NCBI RefSeq assembly: GCF_008801935.1
Contig: NZ_VZOT01000012.1
Location: forward strand, 1 to 64,000
DNA: 64,000 bases
Direction: 5' to 3'
DNA from: Comamonas kerstersii
Lineage (GTDB): Bacteria > Pseudomonadota > Gammaproteobacteria > Burkholderiales > Burkholderiaceae_C
A program made the position numbers and the translations under genes. The first letter of the stretch is position 1; the number at the start of each line of letters is the position of its first letter. Below, one piece after another: positions 1 to 9,198 of the stretch. The notes below the pieces were generated by a model that did not search any database, was not told the DNA's origin, and saw only the letters and a program-made list of their open reading frames with translations.

Positions 1-158
1 ACGGAATTGAAGTGAACTTCACTTCTATTCTCATGAGCGTTTGATTTGGCAATTCGCCTTCAAACGCCCACGCTTATCGGCTGTATCTTGTTAAAGATGC
101 CTTGAAGATCAATTTCTTCAAGTTTCGCTCGCTGCGATCAGCGAAGCCTTGTATTGTA
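1..158 (-). promoter_or_regulatory. rRNA operon promoter and leader (16S gene lies beyond the left edge)
   Basis: Read on the minus strand, an extended -10 element (TGCTACAAT, hexamer at 153-158) is followed by a perfect hairpin at 101-122 (arms CTTGAAGA/TCTTCAAG), a boxA-like GCATCTTTAACA (89-100) and a boxC-like GCGTGGGCG shortly after it. The boxB-like hairpin, boxA, boxC order is the antitermination leader of proteobacterial rrn operons. A 17-nt palindrome at 9-25 probably belongs to the 16S processing stem. No 16S sequence is in the window, so the gene itself is inferred. I see no well-spaced -35. Confidence 0.72.
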
Positions 159-178
159 GCACAACTTTTCATCAACTC

Positions 179-220
179 GCTCAAAGTTTCTTTTTGAGCA
201 AACCAGATCAGAAGATCTGG
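179..220 (-). terminator. Two consecutive hairpins after tRNA-Ser copy 1
   Basis: Directly after the tRNA, on the minus strand, lies CCAGATC-TTCT-GATCTGG (203-220) followed by TTTG, then GCTCAAA/TTTGAGC (179-199). The first hairpin includes the CCA of the tRNA 3' end. They probably terminate or process the tRNA transcript ahead of the rrn promoter. The T-tract is short, so termination strength is uncertain. Confidence 0.5.
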
Positions 221-310
221 CGGAAACGGAGGGATTCGAACCCTCGATGAGGCTCTACACCCCATACTCCCTTAGCAGGGGAGCACCTTCGGCCACTCGG
301 TCACGTTTCC
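218..310 (-). tRNA. tRNA-Ser (anticodon GCU), copy 1
   Basis: The 93-nt minus-strand cloverleaf has an acceptor stem GGAAACG/CGTTTCC, G discriminator (221) and encoded CCA (218-220). The long variable arm is typical of serine tRNAs and the TTCGAATC T-loop is present. The anticodon stem-loop CTCCCCTGCTAAGGGAG gives anticodon GCU, reading AGC and AGU. It is identical in sequence to the copy at 461-553. Confidence 0.95.
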
Positions 311-322
311 GTTGAAGCCACT

Positions 323-353
323 ATTGTAAGCATGTTTTTGAGTGTTTTTTCAA
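323..353 (-). promoter_or_regulatory. Putative promoter of tRNA-Ser copy 1
   Basis: Minus strand: -35 TTGAAA (348-353) and -10 TACAAT (323-328) with a 19-nt spacer, about 12 nt before the mature tRNA 5' end. Copy 2 has the same TACAAT box at 566-571 but no convincing -35. Copy 1 may therefore be transcribed independently of the upstream terminator. Confidence 0.45.
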
Positions 354-406
354 AAACTGCCGCCAAATCGTCGAAATCCTCAGAGAACTCGACAAGCGCC
401 TCTCAC

Positions 407-443
407 AAAAAAAAAGCAAAAGCCCGCTTTTGCGGACTTTTGC
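407..443 (-). terminator. Rho-independent terminator between the two tRNA-Ser genes
   Basis: Minus-strand hairpin with 12-bp arms (416-427 with 432-443, one mismatch) is followed by a run of nine T (407-415). It would end transcripts coming from lysC and tRNA-Ser copy 2. Confidence 0.8.
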
Positions 444-460
444 TTGCCTTGCGGCATGTT

Positions 461-553
461 TGGCGGAAACGGAGGGATTCGAACCCTCGATGAGGCTCTA
501 CACCCCATACTCCCTTAGCAGGGGAGCACCTTCGGCCACTCGGTCACGTTTCC
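461..553 (-). tRNA. tRNA-Ser (anticodon GCU), copy 2
   Basis: Identical over 93 nt to the copy at 218-310, including the encoded CCA (461-463) and anticodon GCU. The flanks differ: only the mature tRNA is shared. It lies 64 nt downstream of lysC on the same strand with no terminator between them, so it may be partly co-transcribed with lysC. Confidence 0.95.
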
Positions 554-617
554 TAGGCGGTCGCCATTGTAACCAGCTTTTTGCTGCGTTCCGGACAACC
601 GCTGTGCTTTTTAGCAA

Positions 618-1883
618 TTATTCGCTCTTATCCAGACCGAATGCGGTGTGCAGAGCACGCACAGCCAGCTCCAGATACTTCTCGTCGATCACGACCGACG
701 TCTTAATTTCCGAAGTAGAGATCATCTGGATGTTCACGTTTTCCTGGCTCAGCGCACGGAACATGGTGGATGCCACGCCCACATGGCTGCGCATACCGAT
801 GCCAACGATGCTGACCTTGGCGATATTGGGGTTACCCACCACTTCAGCCGCACCCAGAGCAGGCGCCACCTTCTCGCGCAGCAGGTCCAGCGCACGCTGG
901 TAGTCGCCCTGATTCACGGTGAAGGAGAAGTCGGTCTTACCGTCCTTGGAGATGTTCTGAATGATCACGTCCACTTCGATGTTGGCATCGGCCACAGGGC
1001 CCAGGATGCCAGCAGCGATGCCGGGAGTGTCGGGCACGCCGAGCACAGAGATCTTGGCTTCACCACGGTTGAATGCGATGCCAGAAACGACGGCCTTTTC
1101 CATTTTTTCGTCTTCCTCAAAAGTAATCAGCGTGCCAGACTTGGCTTCCTCTTCCAAGTCGATGTCCCAGGGCGTGAAGCTGGAGAGCACACGCATGGGC
1201 ACTTTGTATTTACCTGCGAATTCCACAGAGCGGATCTGCAGCACCTTGGAGCCCAGGCTGGCCATTTCCAGCATTTCTTCGAAGCTCACGGTACCCAGGC
1301 GCTTGGCAGCAGGCACCACGCGGGGGTCGGTGGTGTAGACACCATCCACATCGGTGTAGATCAGGCATTCGTCCGCCTTCAGCGCAGCAGCCACAGCCAC
1401 AGCGGAAGTGTCAGAACCACCGCGACCCAGCGTGGTGATATTGCCTTCAGGGTCGATACCCTGGAAGCCAGTGATGATGACCACGCGACCCGCATCCAGA
1501 TCCTTGCGCACACGGGCGTCATCAATGGATTCAATACGCGCCTTGGTGTAGCTGCTGTCGGTGCGCACAGGCACTTGCCAGCCCGCGTAGCTCACGGACT
1601 CCATACCCTCAGCCTGCAAAGCAATTGCCAGCAGTGCCGAAGAAGCTTGCTCGCCAGTAGCGGCCAGCATGTCCAGTTCGCGGTAGTACGAAGTTTTTGC
1701 AGCGCTAGGCGCCAGCTCACTGGCCAAGCCCAACAGGCGATTGGTTTCACCACTCATGGCGCTTGGGACCACCACCATCTGGTGACCAGCCCGAGCCCAC
1801 TTGGCCACACGCTTGGCAACGTTGCGAATGCGCTCTGTCGAGCCCATCGAAGTGCCGCCGTATTTATGAACGATCAGTGCCAT
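618..1883 (-). CDS. lysC: Aspartate kinase
   Basis: Phosphorylates L-aspartate to aspartyl-phosphate, the first step to lysine, threonine, methionine and diaminopimelate. The 421-residue length is that of monofunctional aspartokinases. The N-terminus carries the kinase motif KYGGTSMG (residues 7-14); a GRGGSDTSA substrate loop lies in the middle of the amino-acid-kinase domain. Roughly the last 150 residues hold two ACT domains, so feedback inhibition by lysine and/or threonine is expected from the family. The ATG start gives the conserved MALIVHKYGG beginning. It stands alone after tilS, with a 100-nt gap that may hold its promoter, and tRNA-Ser follows. Confidence 0.96.
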   Translation of the reverse strand: MALIVHKYGGTSMGSTERIRNVAKRVAKWARAGHQMVVVPSAMSGETNRLLGLASELAPSAAKTSYYRELDMLAATGEQASSALLAIALQAEGMESVSYAGWQVPVRTDSSYTKARIESIDDARVRKDLDAGRVVIITGFQGIDPEGNITTLGRGGSDTSAVAVAAALKADECLIYTDVDGVYTTDPRVVPAAKRLGTVSFEEMLEMASLGSKVLQIRSVEFAGKYKVPMRVLSSFTPWDIDLEEEAKSGTLITFEEDEKMEKAVVSGIAFNRGEAKISVLGVPDTPGIAAGILGPVADANIEVDVIIQNISKDGKTDFSFTVNQGDYQRALDLLREKVAPALGAAEVVGNPNIAKVSIVGIGMRSHVGVASTMFRALSQENVNIQMISTSEIKTSVVIDEKYLELAVRALHTAFGLDKSE

Positions 1884-1983
1884 TGGATATTAGGTGACGA
1901 AACTGCTTGGCACGGCGCTGTTGGTACAAGGCGTGTTTTGGCGCGCCGCCGGTTTTCGTGCTCAAAAAAATTGGGACCAAAAC

Positions 1984-2931
1984 TCAGGGATTGTACCAAC
2001 CGAGTACTGTGCCTTTTCTTACGGCAAACCCGTAGCCGAGCTTGCAATGAATCTGGTGCCCACGGGTGCGGCAGGCTGCAATCAGGCGCTGCAATTCCTG
2101 CAGCTGCGCGGCCGATGGTGTGACGCCGTACTCCTGCAACAGCCAGTGCCGCAGCACATTGGCCTGGCGCTCTGTGCTGAGGCTTTGCAGCAGCTTAATC
2201 TGCGGCGGATTGCCCACCACCTGTAAATCCATCTGCGCCAACTCCTGCAGCAACTGCCTGGCCTGGGCGGCATGGGCACTGCTGCGCGCAAAAGTGTCGC
2301 GAAACTGCGGAAACACCTGCTCCAGCACTGGCAGCAACTGCAGACGAATGCGGTTGCGGGTGTAGCAGTCCTGGGCGTTGGTTGGGTCTTCCACCCAGTC
2401 TATACCCCGCGCTTTCAGCCACACGCGGATATCGGCAGCACGCACAGCCAGCAAAGGGCGATGCCAGTCCAGATCATCGTTGCGCCAGCACGCAGGCATG
2501 GCGGCAAGCCCTGCGACACCGGCACCACGGGACAGGGCCAGCAGCAGGGTTTCCACCTGATCGTCCGCATGCTGGGCCAGTGCCACGCTGGCGGCAGGCG
2601 TGTGGAAAGCGGTTTTGGCATGCGCGGCCAGTGCGGCATAGCGGTGCTGGCGTGCAGCATCTTCCGGACTTTGCCCCTTGGCATGACGCGCATCTACATG
2701 CACCACCGCCAGCAGCACCTGCAACTGCGCACAGACAGCGCGGCAATGGGCTTCAAAAGTATCCGCCGCAGCTTGCAGGCCGTGGTGCACATGGATGGCA
2801 TAGACCTGCCCGGGCCAGCGCTGCGCACATGCATGTAGCAGTGCCGTGGAGTCTGCACCGCCGCTGTAGGCCACAGCCACAGGCAAGGCGGGCGCAAAAG
2901 CCTGCATGGCCTGATCGACAGAAAGCGTCAC
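1984..2931 (-). CDS. tilS: tRNA(Ile)-lysidine synthase
   Basis: Converts C34 of the CAU-anticodon tRNA-Ile to lysidine, using ATP and lysine, so that it reads AUA. The PP-loop ATPase motif SGGADS is at residues 23-28; family motifs seen further on are HVHHGL, HADDQVETLLLAL and EDPTN. At 315 residues it is shorter than the 430-residue E. coli enzyme, with a short C-terminal part, as in many betaproteobacteria. It lies between accA and lysC on the same strand; a terminator and a copy of the dispersed repeat separate it from accA. Confidence 0.93.
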   Translation of the reverse strand: MTLSVDQAMQAFAPALPVAVAYSGGADSTALLHACAQRWPGQVYAIHVHHGLQAAADTFEAHCRAVCAQLQVLLAVVHVDARHAKGQSPEDAARQHRYAALAAHAKTAFHTPAASVALAQHADDQVETLLLALSRGAGVAGLAAMPACWRNDDLDWHRPLLAVRAADIRVWLKARGIDWVEDPTNAQDCYTRNRIRLQLLPVLEQVFPQFRDTFARSSAHAAQARQLLQELAQMDLQVVGNPPQIKLLQSLSTERQANVLRHWLLQEYGVTPSAAQLQELQRLIAACRTRGHQIHCKLGYGFAVRKGTVLGWYNP

Positions 2932-2953
2932 CCTGACCTCTTTTTAAAAATTC

Positions 2954-3033
2954 ATAGCTTGTAGCGCTTGATTTATAAGCATTTCAGATACTTTTACATC
3001 TCAAAACCAAGCTAAACAAGTGCTAGAAGCTAT
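2954..3033. repeat. Dispersed palindromic repeat, full-length copy
   Basis: An 80-bp element with imperfect terminal inverted arms of 17 nt: ATAGCTTGTAGCGCTTG (2954-2970) and the complement of ATAGCTTCTAGCACTTG (3017-3033), 15 of 17 matching. The outer arm sequence (ATAGCT...AGCGCTTG) recurs at about ten other intergenic sites in the window. It lies between accA and tilS. Confidence 0.7.
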
Positions 3034-3056
3034 CAATATTGAAATAGACAATGGCC

Positions 3057-3084
3057 CAACAAAAATGGCCCCACAGGGCCATTT
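3057..3084 (-). terminator. Rho-independent terminator of the cysS-accA transcript
   Basis: Minus-strand hairpin AAATGGCCC-TGTG-GGGCCATTT (3063-3084) runs into TTTTTG. It is 46 nt after the accA stop codon. Confidence 0.8.
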
Positions 3085-3129
3085 CAGTGTCAGTCAAACA
3101 CGCTGACAGCACAAGCTGCCAAGCGGTGA

Positions 3130-4101
3130 TTAGCTGGCTTTGGTGTCGTTGAAGCGACCATAGCTTTGCAGGCGCTCGTAGCGGCGCTCCTGCAGTTCCT
3201 GGGGCTTGAGGTCTGCCAGCTGGCGCCATGCATCATTCAATGCGCGCTTGAGCAGGCTGGCCATGTGCTTGTGGTCACGGTGCGCACCGCCCACAGGCTC
3301 GTTGACGATCTTGTCGACCACACCCAGGGCCTTGAGACGGTGTGCGGTGATGCCCATGGCTTCCGCGGCCAGCTCAGCCTTCTCGCCCGTCTTCCACAGA
3401 ATGGAAGCGCAGCCTTCAGGGCTGATCACGGAATAGACGGAGTACTGCAGCATCAGCACCTGGTCGGCCACGGAAATCGCCAGCGCGCCGCCGGAGCCAC
3501 CTTCACCAATGATGGTGGTGATGATGGGCGTCTGCAGCTGTGCCATTTCGTAGATGTTGCGGCCAATGGCTTCGGACTGGCTGCGCTCTTCCGCGTCAAT
3601 GCCAGGGAAAGCACCGGGCGTATCCACAAAGGTGAACACAGGCAGCTTGAACTTCTCGGCCGTCTTCATCAGGCGCAGAGCCTTGCGATAGCCTTCGGGC
3701 TTGGTCATACCAAAGTTGCGCAGTGCGCGCTCCTTGGTATCACGGCCCTTCTGGTGACCGATGACCATGCAGGGCTGGCCGTTAAAGCGCGCCAGGCCTC
3801 CGACGATGGACTTGTCATCCGCAAAGTGGCGGTCACCGTGCATTTCCACAAAATCGGTAAAGCACTCACGCACGTAGTCCAGCGTATAGGGACGCTCAGG
3901 GTGGCGTGCAATCTTGGTGATTTGCCAAGGGGTCAGATCACTGTAGATGTCCTTGGTCAGCTGATTGCTCTTTTTGCTGAGTCGATCAATCTCGTCCGAG
4001 ATGTCCACCGCATTTTCAGTCTGCACGTAACGCAGTTCTTCGATTTTGGCTTCGAGCTCAGCAATAGGCTGTTCAAAGTCCAGAAAGGTTTTCTTCGCCA
4101 A
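3130..4101 (-). CDS. accA: Acetyl-CoA carboxylase carboxyltransferase subunit alpha
   Basis: Alpha subunit of the carboxyltransferase half of acetyl-CoA carboxylase; with AccD it moves carboxyl from biotin to acetyl-CoA to make malonyl-CoA for fatty acid synthesis. The 323 residues match the family length. The sequence starts [20 protein letters not shown] and carries the glycine-rich crotonase-type core with [10 protein letters not shown] and [14 protein letters not shown]. It is the last gene of a cysS - DNA glycosylase - accA group (43-nt gap to the glycosylase) and is followed by a terminator. Confidence 0.97.
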   Translation of the reverse strand: MAKKTFLDFEQPIAELEAKIEELRYVQTENAVDISDEIDRLSKKSNQLTKDIYSDLTPWQITKIARHPERPYTLDYVRECFTDFVEMHGDRHFADDKSIVGGLARFNGQPCMVIGHQKGRDTKERALRNFGMTKPEGYRKALRLMKTAEKFKLPVFTFVDTPGAFPGIDAEERSQSEAIGRNIYEMAQLQTPIITTIIGEGGSGGALAISVADQVLMLQYSVYSVISPEGCASILWKTGEKAELAAEAMGITAHRLKALGVVDKIVNEPVGGAHRDHKHMASLLKRALNDAWRQLADLKPQELQERRYERLQSYGRFNDTKAS

Positions 4102-4146
4102 GTTATTTCTCCTTGTCCCGGCCTGCGCGAGGGGCCTGAGGATGTA

Positions 4147-4803
4147 TCAATAGGCCACAGGCTGCGGGTCGAGCGAGCGCCAAATATACCAAGTTGCCAC
4201 GGTGCACCAAGGTTTCCAGGCCTCAGCCACTTCGCGGGCATCACTGCGACTGACGGGGTCGCCCGAGAAGTAGCTTTCGCTGATTCCCTTGAGCAGCCCT
4301 GCGTCATCCAACGGCAGAACATTGGGCCGCAGCAGGTAAAAAATCAAAAACATCTCTGCCGTCCAGCGGCCAATGCCACGGATGGCTGTGAGCTCTGCAA
4401 TGATGGCTTCATCATCCATCTGCTCCCAGTCCTGCACGTGCAGGCAGTCTTCCGTGAAGTGCAGCGCCAGATCGACCAGATAGTCCACCTTGCGTGCGGA
4501 CAGGCCTGCGCCACGCATGTCATCCACCTTCAGCAGCAGCACATTGGCTGGCGTCAGATCGGTGAGCAAGGCACTGAAGCGCTTCCACGTGGCCGAGGCA
4601 GACTTCACAGACACCTGCTGCCCCACGATGGAACGCGCCAGCGTGATGAAGGGGTCGCCGCGCGTTTGCAGCGCTTCTGCACTGTACTGCGGAATCAGTC
4701 GGCGCATCACCCGGTCTTTCTTGACCAGGTGCTTGCAGGCTTCCGCCCAGTACGCAGGCGCATGCGCGGGAGGGGCAGGCAATTCTTTGGGAATGGGAGA
4801 CAT
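4147..4803 (-). CDS. DNA-3-methyladenine glycosylase II family (HhH-GPD) protein
   Basis: Base-excision repair enzyme expected to remove alkylated purines such as 3-methyladenine. At 218 residues it is a bare HhH-GPD domain without the N-terminal domain of E. coli AlkA. A helix-hairpin-helix IRGIGRWTAE sits at about 141-150, followed by LPLDDAG, whose second Asp (about 167) should be catalytic. An early segment DPFITLARSIVGQQVS is typical of the family. It lies 18 nt after cysS and 45 nt before accA on the same strand, so it is probably co-transcribed rather than adaptively regulated. Confidence 0.9.
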   Translation of the reverse strand: MSPIPKELPAPPAHAPAYWAEACKHLVKKDRVMRRLIPQYSAEALQTRGDPFITLARSIVGQQVSVKSASATWKRFSALLTDLTPANVLLLKVDDMRGAGLSARKVDYLVDLALHFTEDCLHVQDWEQMDDEAIIAELTAIRGIGRWTAEMFLIFYLLRPNVLPLDDAGLLKGISESYFSGDPVSRSDAREVAEAWKPWCTVATWYIWRSLDPQPVAY

Positions 4804-4821
4804 AGGTTTTACAGCCAGTGT

Positions 4822-6201
4822 TTACTGGGCTGCCTCCCACGTTGTACCAGTGGGCGAATCCTTGAGCACAATGCCCTGCTCCAGCAATTCCTTACGGATG
4901 CGGTCGGCTTCTGCCCAGTTCTTGGCCGCCTTGGCAGCTGCACGTGCGGCAATCTGCGCCTCGATGGCAGCAGCATCCACACCGGCAGCACCCGCCTGCA
5001 GGAACTGCTGAGGATCATCCTGCAACAGACCCAGGCAAGCGCCCAGTGCCTTCAGCAAGCCAGCCAACTCGGGCGACTTGCTGCGATTGACTTCGCCAGC
5101 CAGGTCAAACAGCACTGCCACCGCTTCGGGCGTGCCAAAGTCTTCGTCCATGGCGGCCTTGAAGCGCGCTGCATGGGGTTCTGCCCAGTCAATAGCCACT
5201 TCAGCAGGGGCCACCAGACTCAGCGCGGTGTACAGGCGCTTGAGAGCGCCACGCGCGTCGTCCAGGTGCACGTTGGAGTAATTCAGCGGACTGCGGTAGT
5301 GGCTGCGCACCACGAAGAAACGCACGGTTTCCGCGTCGTATTCCTTGAGCACATCACGGATGGTGAAGAAGTTGCCCAGCGACTTGGACATCTTTTCGTT
5401 GTCCACATTGATGAAGCCGTTGTGCATCCACACCTGCGCAAACGGCTTGCCGGTCGCGCCTTCGCTCTGTGCGATTTCGTTTTCGTGGTGGGGAAACTGC
5501 AGGTCAGCGCCACCGCCGTGGATGTCAAAGCTCTCGCCCAGCATCTCACAGCCCATGGCCGAGCACTCGATGTGCCAGCCGGGGCGGCCTTCGCCAAAGG
5601 GGCTGGCCCATTTCACATCAGCAGGCTCTTCAGGCTTGGAGGATTTCCACAGCACAAAGTCCAGCGGGTCATGCTTACCATCCTGCACAGCCACACGCTC
5701 ACCGGCATTGAGCTCGTCCAGCGACTTGCCCGAGAGCTTGCCGTAGCCGGGAAACTTGCGTACAGCAAAGTTCACATCGCCATTGCCTGCCTGGTAAGCC
5801 AGGCCTTTGTCCTGCAGCGTACCAATCATCTTGAGCATCTGCGGCACGTATTCGGTGGCACGAGGCTCAAAGGTGGGGCGCTCAATACCCAGGGCGTCGG
5901 CGTCCTGGTGCAAGGCATCGATCATGCGATCGGTCAGGCTGCGAATGGTTTCGCCGTTTTCCACGGCGCGCTTGATGATCTTGTCGTCAATGTCCGTGAT
6001 GTTGCGCACATAGGTGACGCGATAGCCGCTTGCGCGCAGCCAGCGTTGCACCACGTCAAAGGCGACCATGGAACGAGCATGGCCCAGGTGGCACAAGTCA
6101 TAAACCGTCATGCCGCAGACATACATGCGGACATGTCCGGGTTCAAGCGGCGAAAACGCTTCCAATGCACGCGACAGCGTGTTGTAGATACGCAAACTCA
6201 T
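4822..6201 (-). CDS. cysS: Cysteinyl-tRNA synthetase
   Basis: Class I aminoacyl-tRNA synthetase charging tRNA-Cys. I chose the ATG at 6201 (459 residues): it begins [10 protein letters not shown] as in other CysRS, and the extra 31 codons upstream are not family-like. Visible motifs are the zinc-ligand Cys29 in [10 protein letters not shown], the HIGH variant HLGH (38-41), the zinc-binding GWHIECSAM region and KMSKSLGNF around residue 270. It is the first gene of the cysS - glycosylase - accA group and is divergent from the TPR gene at 6385. Confidence 0.96.
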   Translation of the reverse strand: MSLRIYNTLSRALEAFSPLEPGHVRMYVCGMTVYDLCHLGHARSMVAFDVVQRWLRASGYRVTYVRNITDIDDKIIKRAVENGETIRSLTDRMIDALHQDADALGIERPTFEPRATEYVPQMLKMIGTLQDKGLAYQAGNGDVNFAVRKFPGYGKLSGKSLDELNAGERVAVQDGKHDPLDFVLWKSSKPEEPADVKWASPFGEGRPGWHIECSAMGCEMLGESFDIHGGGADLQFPHHENEIAQSEGATGKPFAQVWMHNGFINVDNEKMSKSLGNFFTIRDVLKEYDAETVRFFVVRSHYRSPLNYSNVHLDDARGALKRLYTALSLVAPAEVAIDWAEPHAARFKAAMDEDFGTPEAVAVLFDLAGEVNRSKSPELAGLLKALGACLGLLQDDPQQFLQAGAAGVDAAAIEAQIAARAAAKAAKNWAEADRIRKELLEQGIVLKDSPTGTTWEAAQ

Positions 6202-6384
6202 GGAGTGACAGAAACGGAAGTGGGGTGAGAGCGGCCGTCGTGCGACCCGCTCCAGCAGCTGGGCTACACGCCCAAGCAACAAGGGGTACTGCACCGCTTT
6301 CGCGTCAATACCCCTCAGCTACAATCTTCCGGAGTATAAGCCCAGCACACTGCAGGGCTCTTCTGGCCCTTGGAAAGCACCCAC

Positions 6385-6915
6385 ATGTCTTCTTACCTCC
6401 GCCCACAATCCTTGCTGCGCCTGCTGGCCGTGTCTGGTTTTTTGCTCGCTGGCTCGGCGCAGGCCGATATGTATGGGGATGTCTCCGCCCTGACCAAGGC
6501 TGGCAACACTGCCGAAGCCATTGCCAAAGCTGATCAATACCTGAGCAGCAACAGCCGTGACCCCCAGATGCGCTTTCTCAAGGGCGTGGCCCAATCCAAG
6601 GCAGGAGATCTGCAAGCAGCCGCAGCCACTTTTGAGGCGCTGATTCAGGAATACCCAGAGCTGCCTGAGCCCTACAACAACCTGGCCGTCATCTACGCCA
6701 ACAATGGTGAGCTCAACAAGGCGCGTGACGCACTGGAAATGGCTGTGCGCAACAACCCGAACTACGCTGTAGCGCATGAAAACCTGGGTGATATTTATGC
6801 ACGCCTGGCGCATGCGTCCTACAACAACTCCATCAAGCTCAACAGCAACAACCGGGCGCTGAAGCTCAAACTCAGTACGCTGACGGAGATGCTGCAGCCC
6901 GCTGCCGCGCAGTAA
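6385..6915 (+). CDS. Exported tetratricopeptide repeat protein
   Basis: A 176-residue protein with a signal peptide (hydrophobic LLRLLAVSGFLLAG, cleavage after AQA near residue 27) and three to four TPR units, for example PYNNLAVIYANNGELNKA and AHENLGDIYARLAHA. TPRs mediate protein-protein contacts; the partner is unknown. I prefer the ATG at 6385, preceded by GGAAAG at proper spacing, over the ATG five codons upstream. It lies just before two cyclophilin genes, so a periplasmic folding or envelope role is a reasonable but unproven inference. Confidence 0.8.
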   Translation: MSSYLRPQSLLRLLAVSGFLLAGSAQADMYGDVSALTKAGNTAEAIAKADQYLSSNSRDPQMRFLKGVAQSKAGDLQAAAATFEALIQEYPELPEPYNNLAVIYANNGELNKARDALEMAVRNNPNYAVAHENLGDIYARLAHASYNNSIKLNSNNRALKLKLSTLTEMLQPAAAQ

Positions 6916-6978
6916 CGCCTTTTCTCTTACTGGGCCAGCCATGTGCTGGCCTTGCCTTGATCGCACACAGACACTACC

Positions 6979-7563
6979 ATGCGCCTGACCCGCAGAACCC
7001 TGAACCTGTCCCTCACCGGCCTGCTGCTTGCAGGCATGACCAGCCTTGCTGCTGCGCAGGATGCCAAGCAGCCGCGCGTGCAGTTCAACACCAGCATGGG
7101 AGATTTTGTGGTGGAGCTAGCTCCCACCAAGGCTCCCAAGACGGTGGAGAACTTTCTGCAATACGTGAACGACAAGCACTACGACGGCACCGTGTTCCAT
7201 CGCGTGATTGATGGCTTCATGATTCAGGGCGGTGGCTTTACGGCCGACATGCAGCAAAAGCCCACCCGCGACCCCATTCCGCTGGAGGCACGCAACGGCC
7301 TGAAGAACGACCGCTACACCATTGCCATGGCACGCACTGGCAACCCCAACTCGGCCACAGCCCAGTTCTATATCAATGTGGCGAACAACGACATGCTCAA
7401 CGCGCCCAATCCAGATGGCCATGGCTATGCGGTATTTGGCAAGGTTGTGCAAGGCCAAGCGGTGATCGACAAAATCCGCACCGTAGCCACTGGCAACCGG
7501 GGCATGCATCAGAATGTGCCCAAGGACCCCGTCACCATTGTTTCCGCTCGCGTTCTGCCCTGA
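6979..7563 (+). CDS. Periplasmic peptidyl-prolyl cis-trans isomerase (cyclophilin type)
   Basis: A 194-residue PpiA-type cyclophilin. Residues 1-28 form a signal peptide ending AAAQ-DAK. The domain shows the family motifs FHRVIDGFMIQGG (catalytic Arg and Phe), SATAQFYINV and [11 protein letters not shown]. It isomerises Xaa-Pro bonds in exported proteins. It is 64 nt after the TPR gene and 43 nt before the cytoplasmic cyclophilin gene. Confidence 0.92.
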   Translation: MRLTRRTLNLSLTGLLLAGMTSLAAAQDAKQPRVQFNTSMGDFVVELAPTKAPKTVENFLQYVNDKHYDGTVFHRVIDGFMIQGGGFTADMQQKPTRDPIPLEARNGLKNDRYTIAMARTGNPNSATAQFYINVANNDMLNAPNPDGHGYAVFGKVVQGQAVIDKIRTVATGNRGMHQNVPKDPVTIVSARVLP

Positions 7564-7605
7564 AGCAGCTCGCTGGCTTTTCTGCCCTTTTACTGAAAGT
7601 TTTTC

Positions 7606-8133
7606 ATGAGCAATCCTCAAGTTGAATTGCACGTCACCATCAACGTAGCTGACACAGCTACCCAAGGCGTGATCACCCTGGAACTGGATGCCAAGAACGC
7701 ACCCAAGACCACTGAGAACTTCCTGAACTACGTCAACAACGGCTTTTACGACGGCACGATCTTTCACCGCGTGATCAAGAACTTCATGATCCAGGGTGGC
7801 GGCTTCACTGCTGACATGAAGCAAAAGCCCACCAACGACCCCATCGAAAACGAAGGCAAGAACGGCCTGAAGAACGATAAGTACAGCATCGCCATGGCTC
7901 GCACCAGCGACCCTCACAGCGCTACAGCCCAATTCTTCATCAACGTGGTGGACAACGACTTCCTGAACCACACCTCCCCCACACCTCAAGGCTGGGGCTA
8001 TGCAGTGTTTGGCAAAGTGGTCAAGGGCACCGAAGTGGTAGACGCCATCAAGAAGGTGCGCACGACACGCCGCGGCTTCCACGACGACGTGCCTTTTGAC
8101 GCCGTGGTGATCGACAAGGCTGTGGCCCTGTAA
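7606..8133 (+). CDS. ppiB: Cytoplasmic peptidyl-prolyl cis-trans isomerase B
   Basis: A 175-residue cyclophilin without signal peptide. The motifs [27 protein letters not shown] and [13 protein letters not shown] match PpiB. It is clearly paralogous to the preceding exported cyclophilin, with the same core over about 160 residues; the pair looks like a duplication in which one copy has an export signal. Confidence 0.94.
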   Translation: MSNPQVELHVTINVADTATQGVITLELDAKNAPKTTENFLNYVNNGFYDGTIFHRVIKNFMIQGGGFTADMKQKPTNDPIENEGKNGLKNDKYSIAMARTSDPHSATAQFFINVVDNDFLNHTSPTPQGWGYAVFGKVVKGTEVVDAIKKVRTTRRGFHDDVPFDAVVIDKAVAL

Positions 8134-8178
8134 TTCACGCCCATGCCACCGTTGGACCTAGCCATACCGCCAACGGAC

Positions 8179-8958
8179 ATGTCTTCGACCGTGCCTGCCA
8201 TGCCAGAGCTCATCGCTCCTGCGCACTGGCGCACGGTCGAATTCATTTCCGACCTGCATCTGGACCCAGACGAGCCCGCCACAGTGCAGGCCTGGCGCGA
8301 CTATTTGAGCAGCAGCCAGGCCGATGCGATCTTTTTGCTGGGCGATATCTTTGAAGTCTGGGTGGGTGACGATGCCCTGCTGGAAGCTGACAGTTTTGAA
8401 GCCAAATGTGCCCAAACACTAAGCACAGCAAGCGCAAGGCGCTCCTTATTTTTCATGGTGGGCAACCGTGACTTTCTGGCGGGTGATGCTTTCCTGCAGG
8501 CCACAGGCATGACGGGACTGGCAGACCCCACGGTACTGGCCTGGGGTGAGCGCCGCATGGTGCTCAGCCATGGCGATGCACTGTGCCTTGATGATGTGGA
8601 GTACCAGCAGTTCCGGGCACTCAGCCGCTCTGCCGCATGGCAGCAGCAGCTGCTGAGCCAGCCACTGGCCGTGCGCCGCGCAATTGGGAAGTCCGCGCGC
8701 TCCGAAAGCGCGCAGCGCAAGCAGTCAGGCGCCACCTATGCCGACGCTGACCCCGGCATGACAGCCAGCTGGCTGCAACAGGCCAGGGCGCAATGGCTGA
8801 TTCACGGTCATACCCACCGCCCCGCAGACCATGCCCTGCCCGATGGGCGCATGCGTATCGTATTGAGTGACTGGCATATCGATAGCAATCACCACCGCGC
8901 GGAAATCCTTCGCGTGACACCGACCACCTGGGAACGCATTCCCTTTCCGGGTGGATGA
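8179..8958 (+). CDS. lpxH: UDP-2,3-diacylglucosamine diphosphatase
   Basis: Hydrolyses UDP-2,3-diacylglucosamine to lipid X and UMP in lipid A synthesis, at the inner face of the cytoplasmic membrane. It is a calcineurin-type metallophosphoesterase with metal-binding motifs ISDLHLD, LGDIFEVWVGDD, GNRDF, LSHGDALC and IHGHTHRP. The usual family length is about 240-260 residues; the ATG at 8179 gives 259. Other in-frame starts at 8143 and 8200 are possible and none has a strong ribosome-binding site. It closes the TPR - ppiA - ppiB - lpxH run. Confidence 0.9.
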   Translation: MSSTVPAMPELIAPAHWRTVEFISDLHLDPDEPATVQAWRDYLSSSQADAIFLLGDIFEVWVGDDALLEADSFEAKCAQTLSTASARRSLFFMVGNRDFLAGDAFLQATGMTGLADPTVLAWGERRMVLSHGDALCLDDVEYQQFRALSRSAAWQQQLLSQPLAVRRAIGKSARSESAQRKQSGATYADADPGMTASWLQQARAQWLIHGHTHRPADHALPDGRMRIVLSDWHIDSNHHRAEILRVTPTTWERIPFPGG

Positions 8959-9015
8959 AGGCTTTTCGCCTCATGCAGCAGAGATGGGTGCTGCATTGCC
9001 CCATAGCAGCACTCA

Positions 9016-9122
9016 ACCACACCAATAGGTGATTGCACCAATATGGCGCACACTTAGGAACTAAAATGGTGCCAATCAGAATGCTTTGAAAAATTCAAAG
9101 CTTATTGCACCAACTTGGTGAA
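9016..9122. promoter_or_regulatory. NtrC enhancer sites upstream of glnA
   Basis: Two good matches to the NtrC site TGCAC-N7-GTGCA lie about 150 and 80 bp before the sigma-54 promoter: TGCACCAATATGGCGCA (9034-9050) and TGCACCAACTTGGTGAA (9106-9122). A weaker dyad ACACCAATAGGTGA overlaps the first site, and a half site TGGTGCC follows at about 9067. Paired sites at this distance are the classic glnA enhancer arrangement. Confidence 0.85.
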
Positions 9123-9198
9123 TTACCACCTGGCCCATGAAGCTTGCCACTTCATGGGCTTATGCATGTATACACATGCAAGCGGAACGAATTCAAGC

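Noticed and set aside
3166-6228. 1020-codon open frame on the plus strand opposite accA, the DNA glycosylase and cysS
   Set aside because: It is antisense to three confidently identified genes, has a His/Gln/Val-rich composition typical of a reverse-frame shadow of GC-rich genes, and has no recognisable domain or ribosome-binding site.
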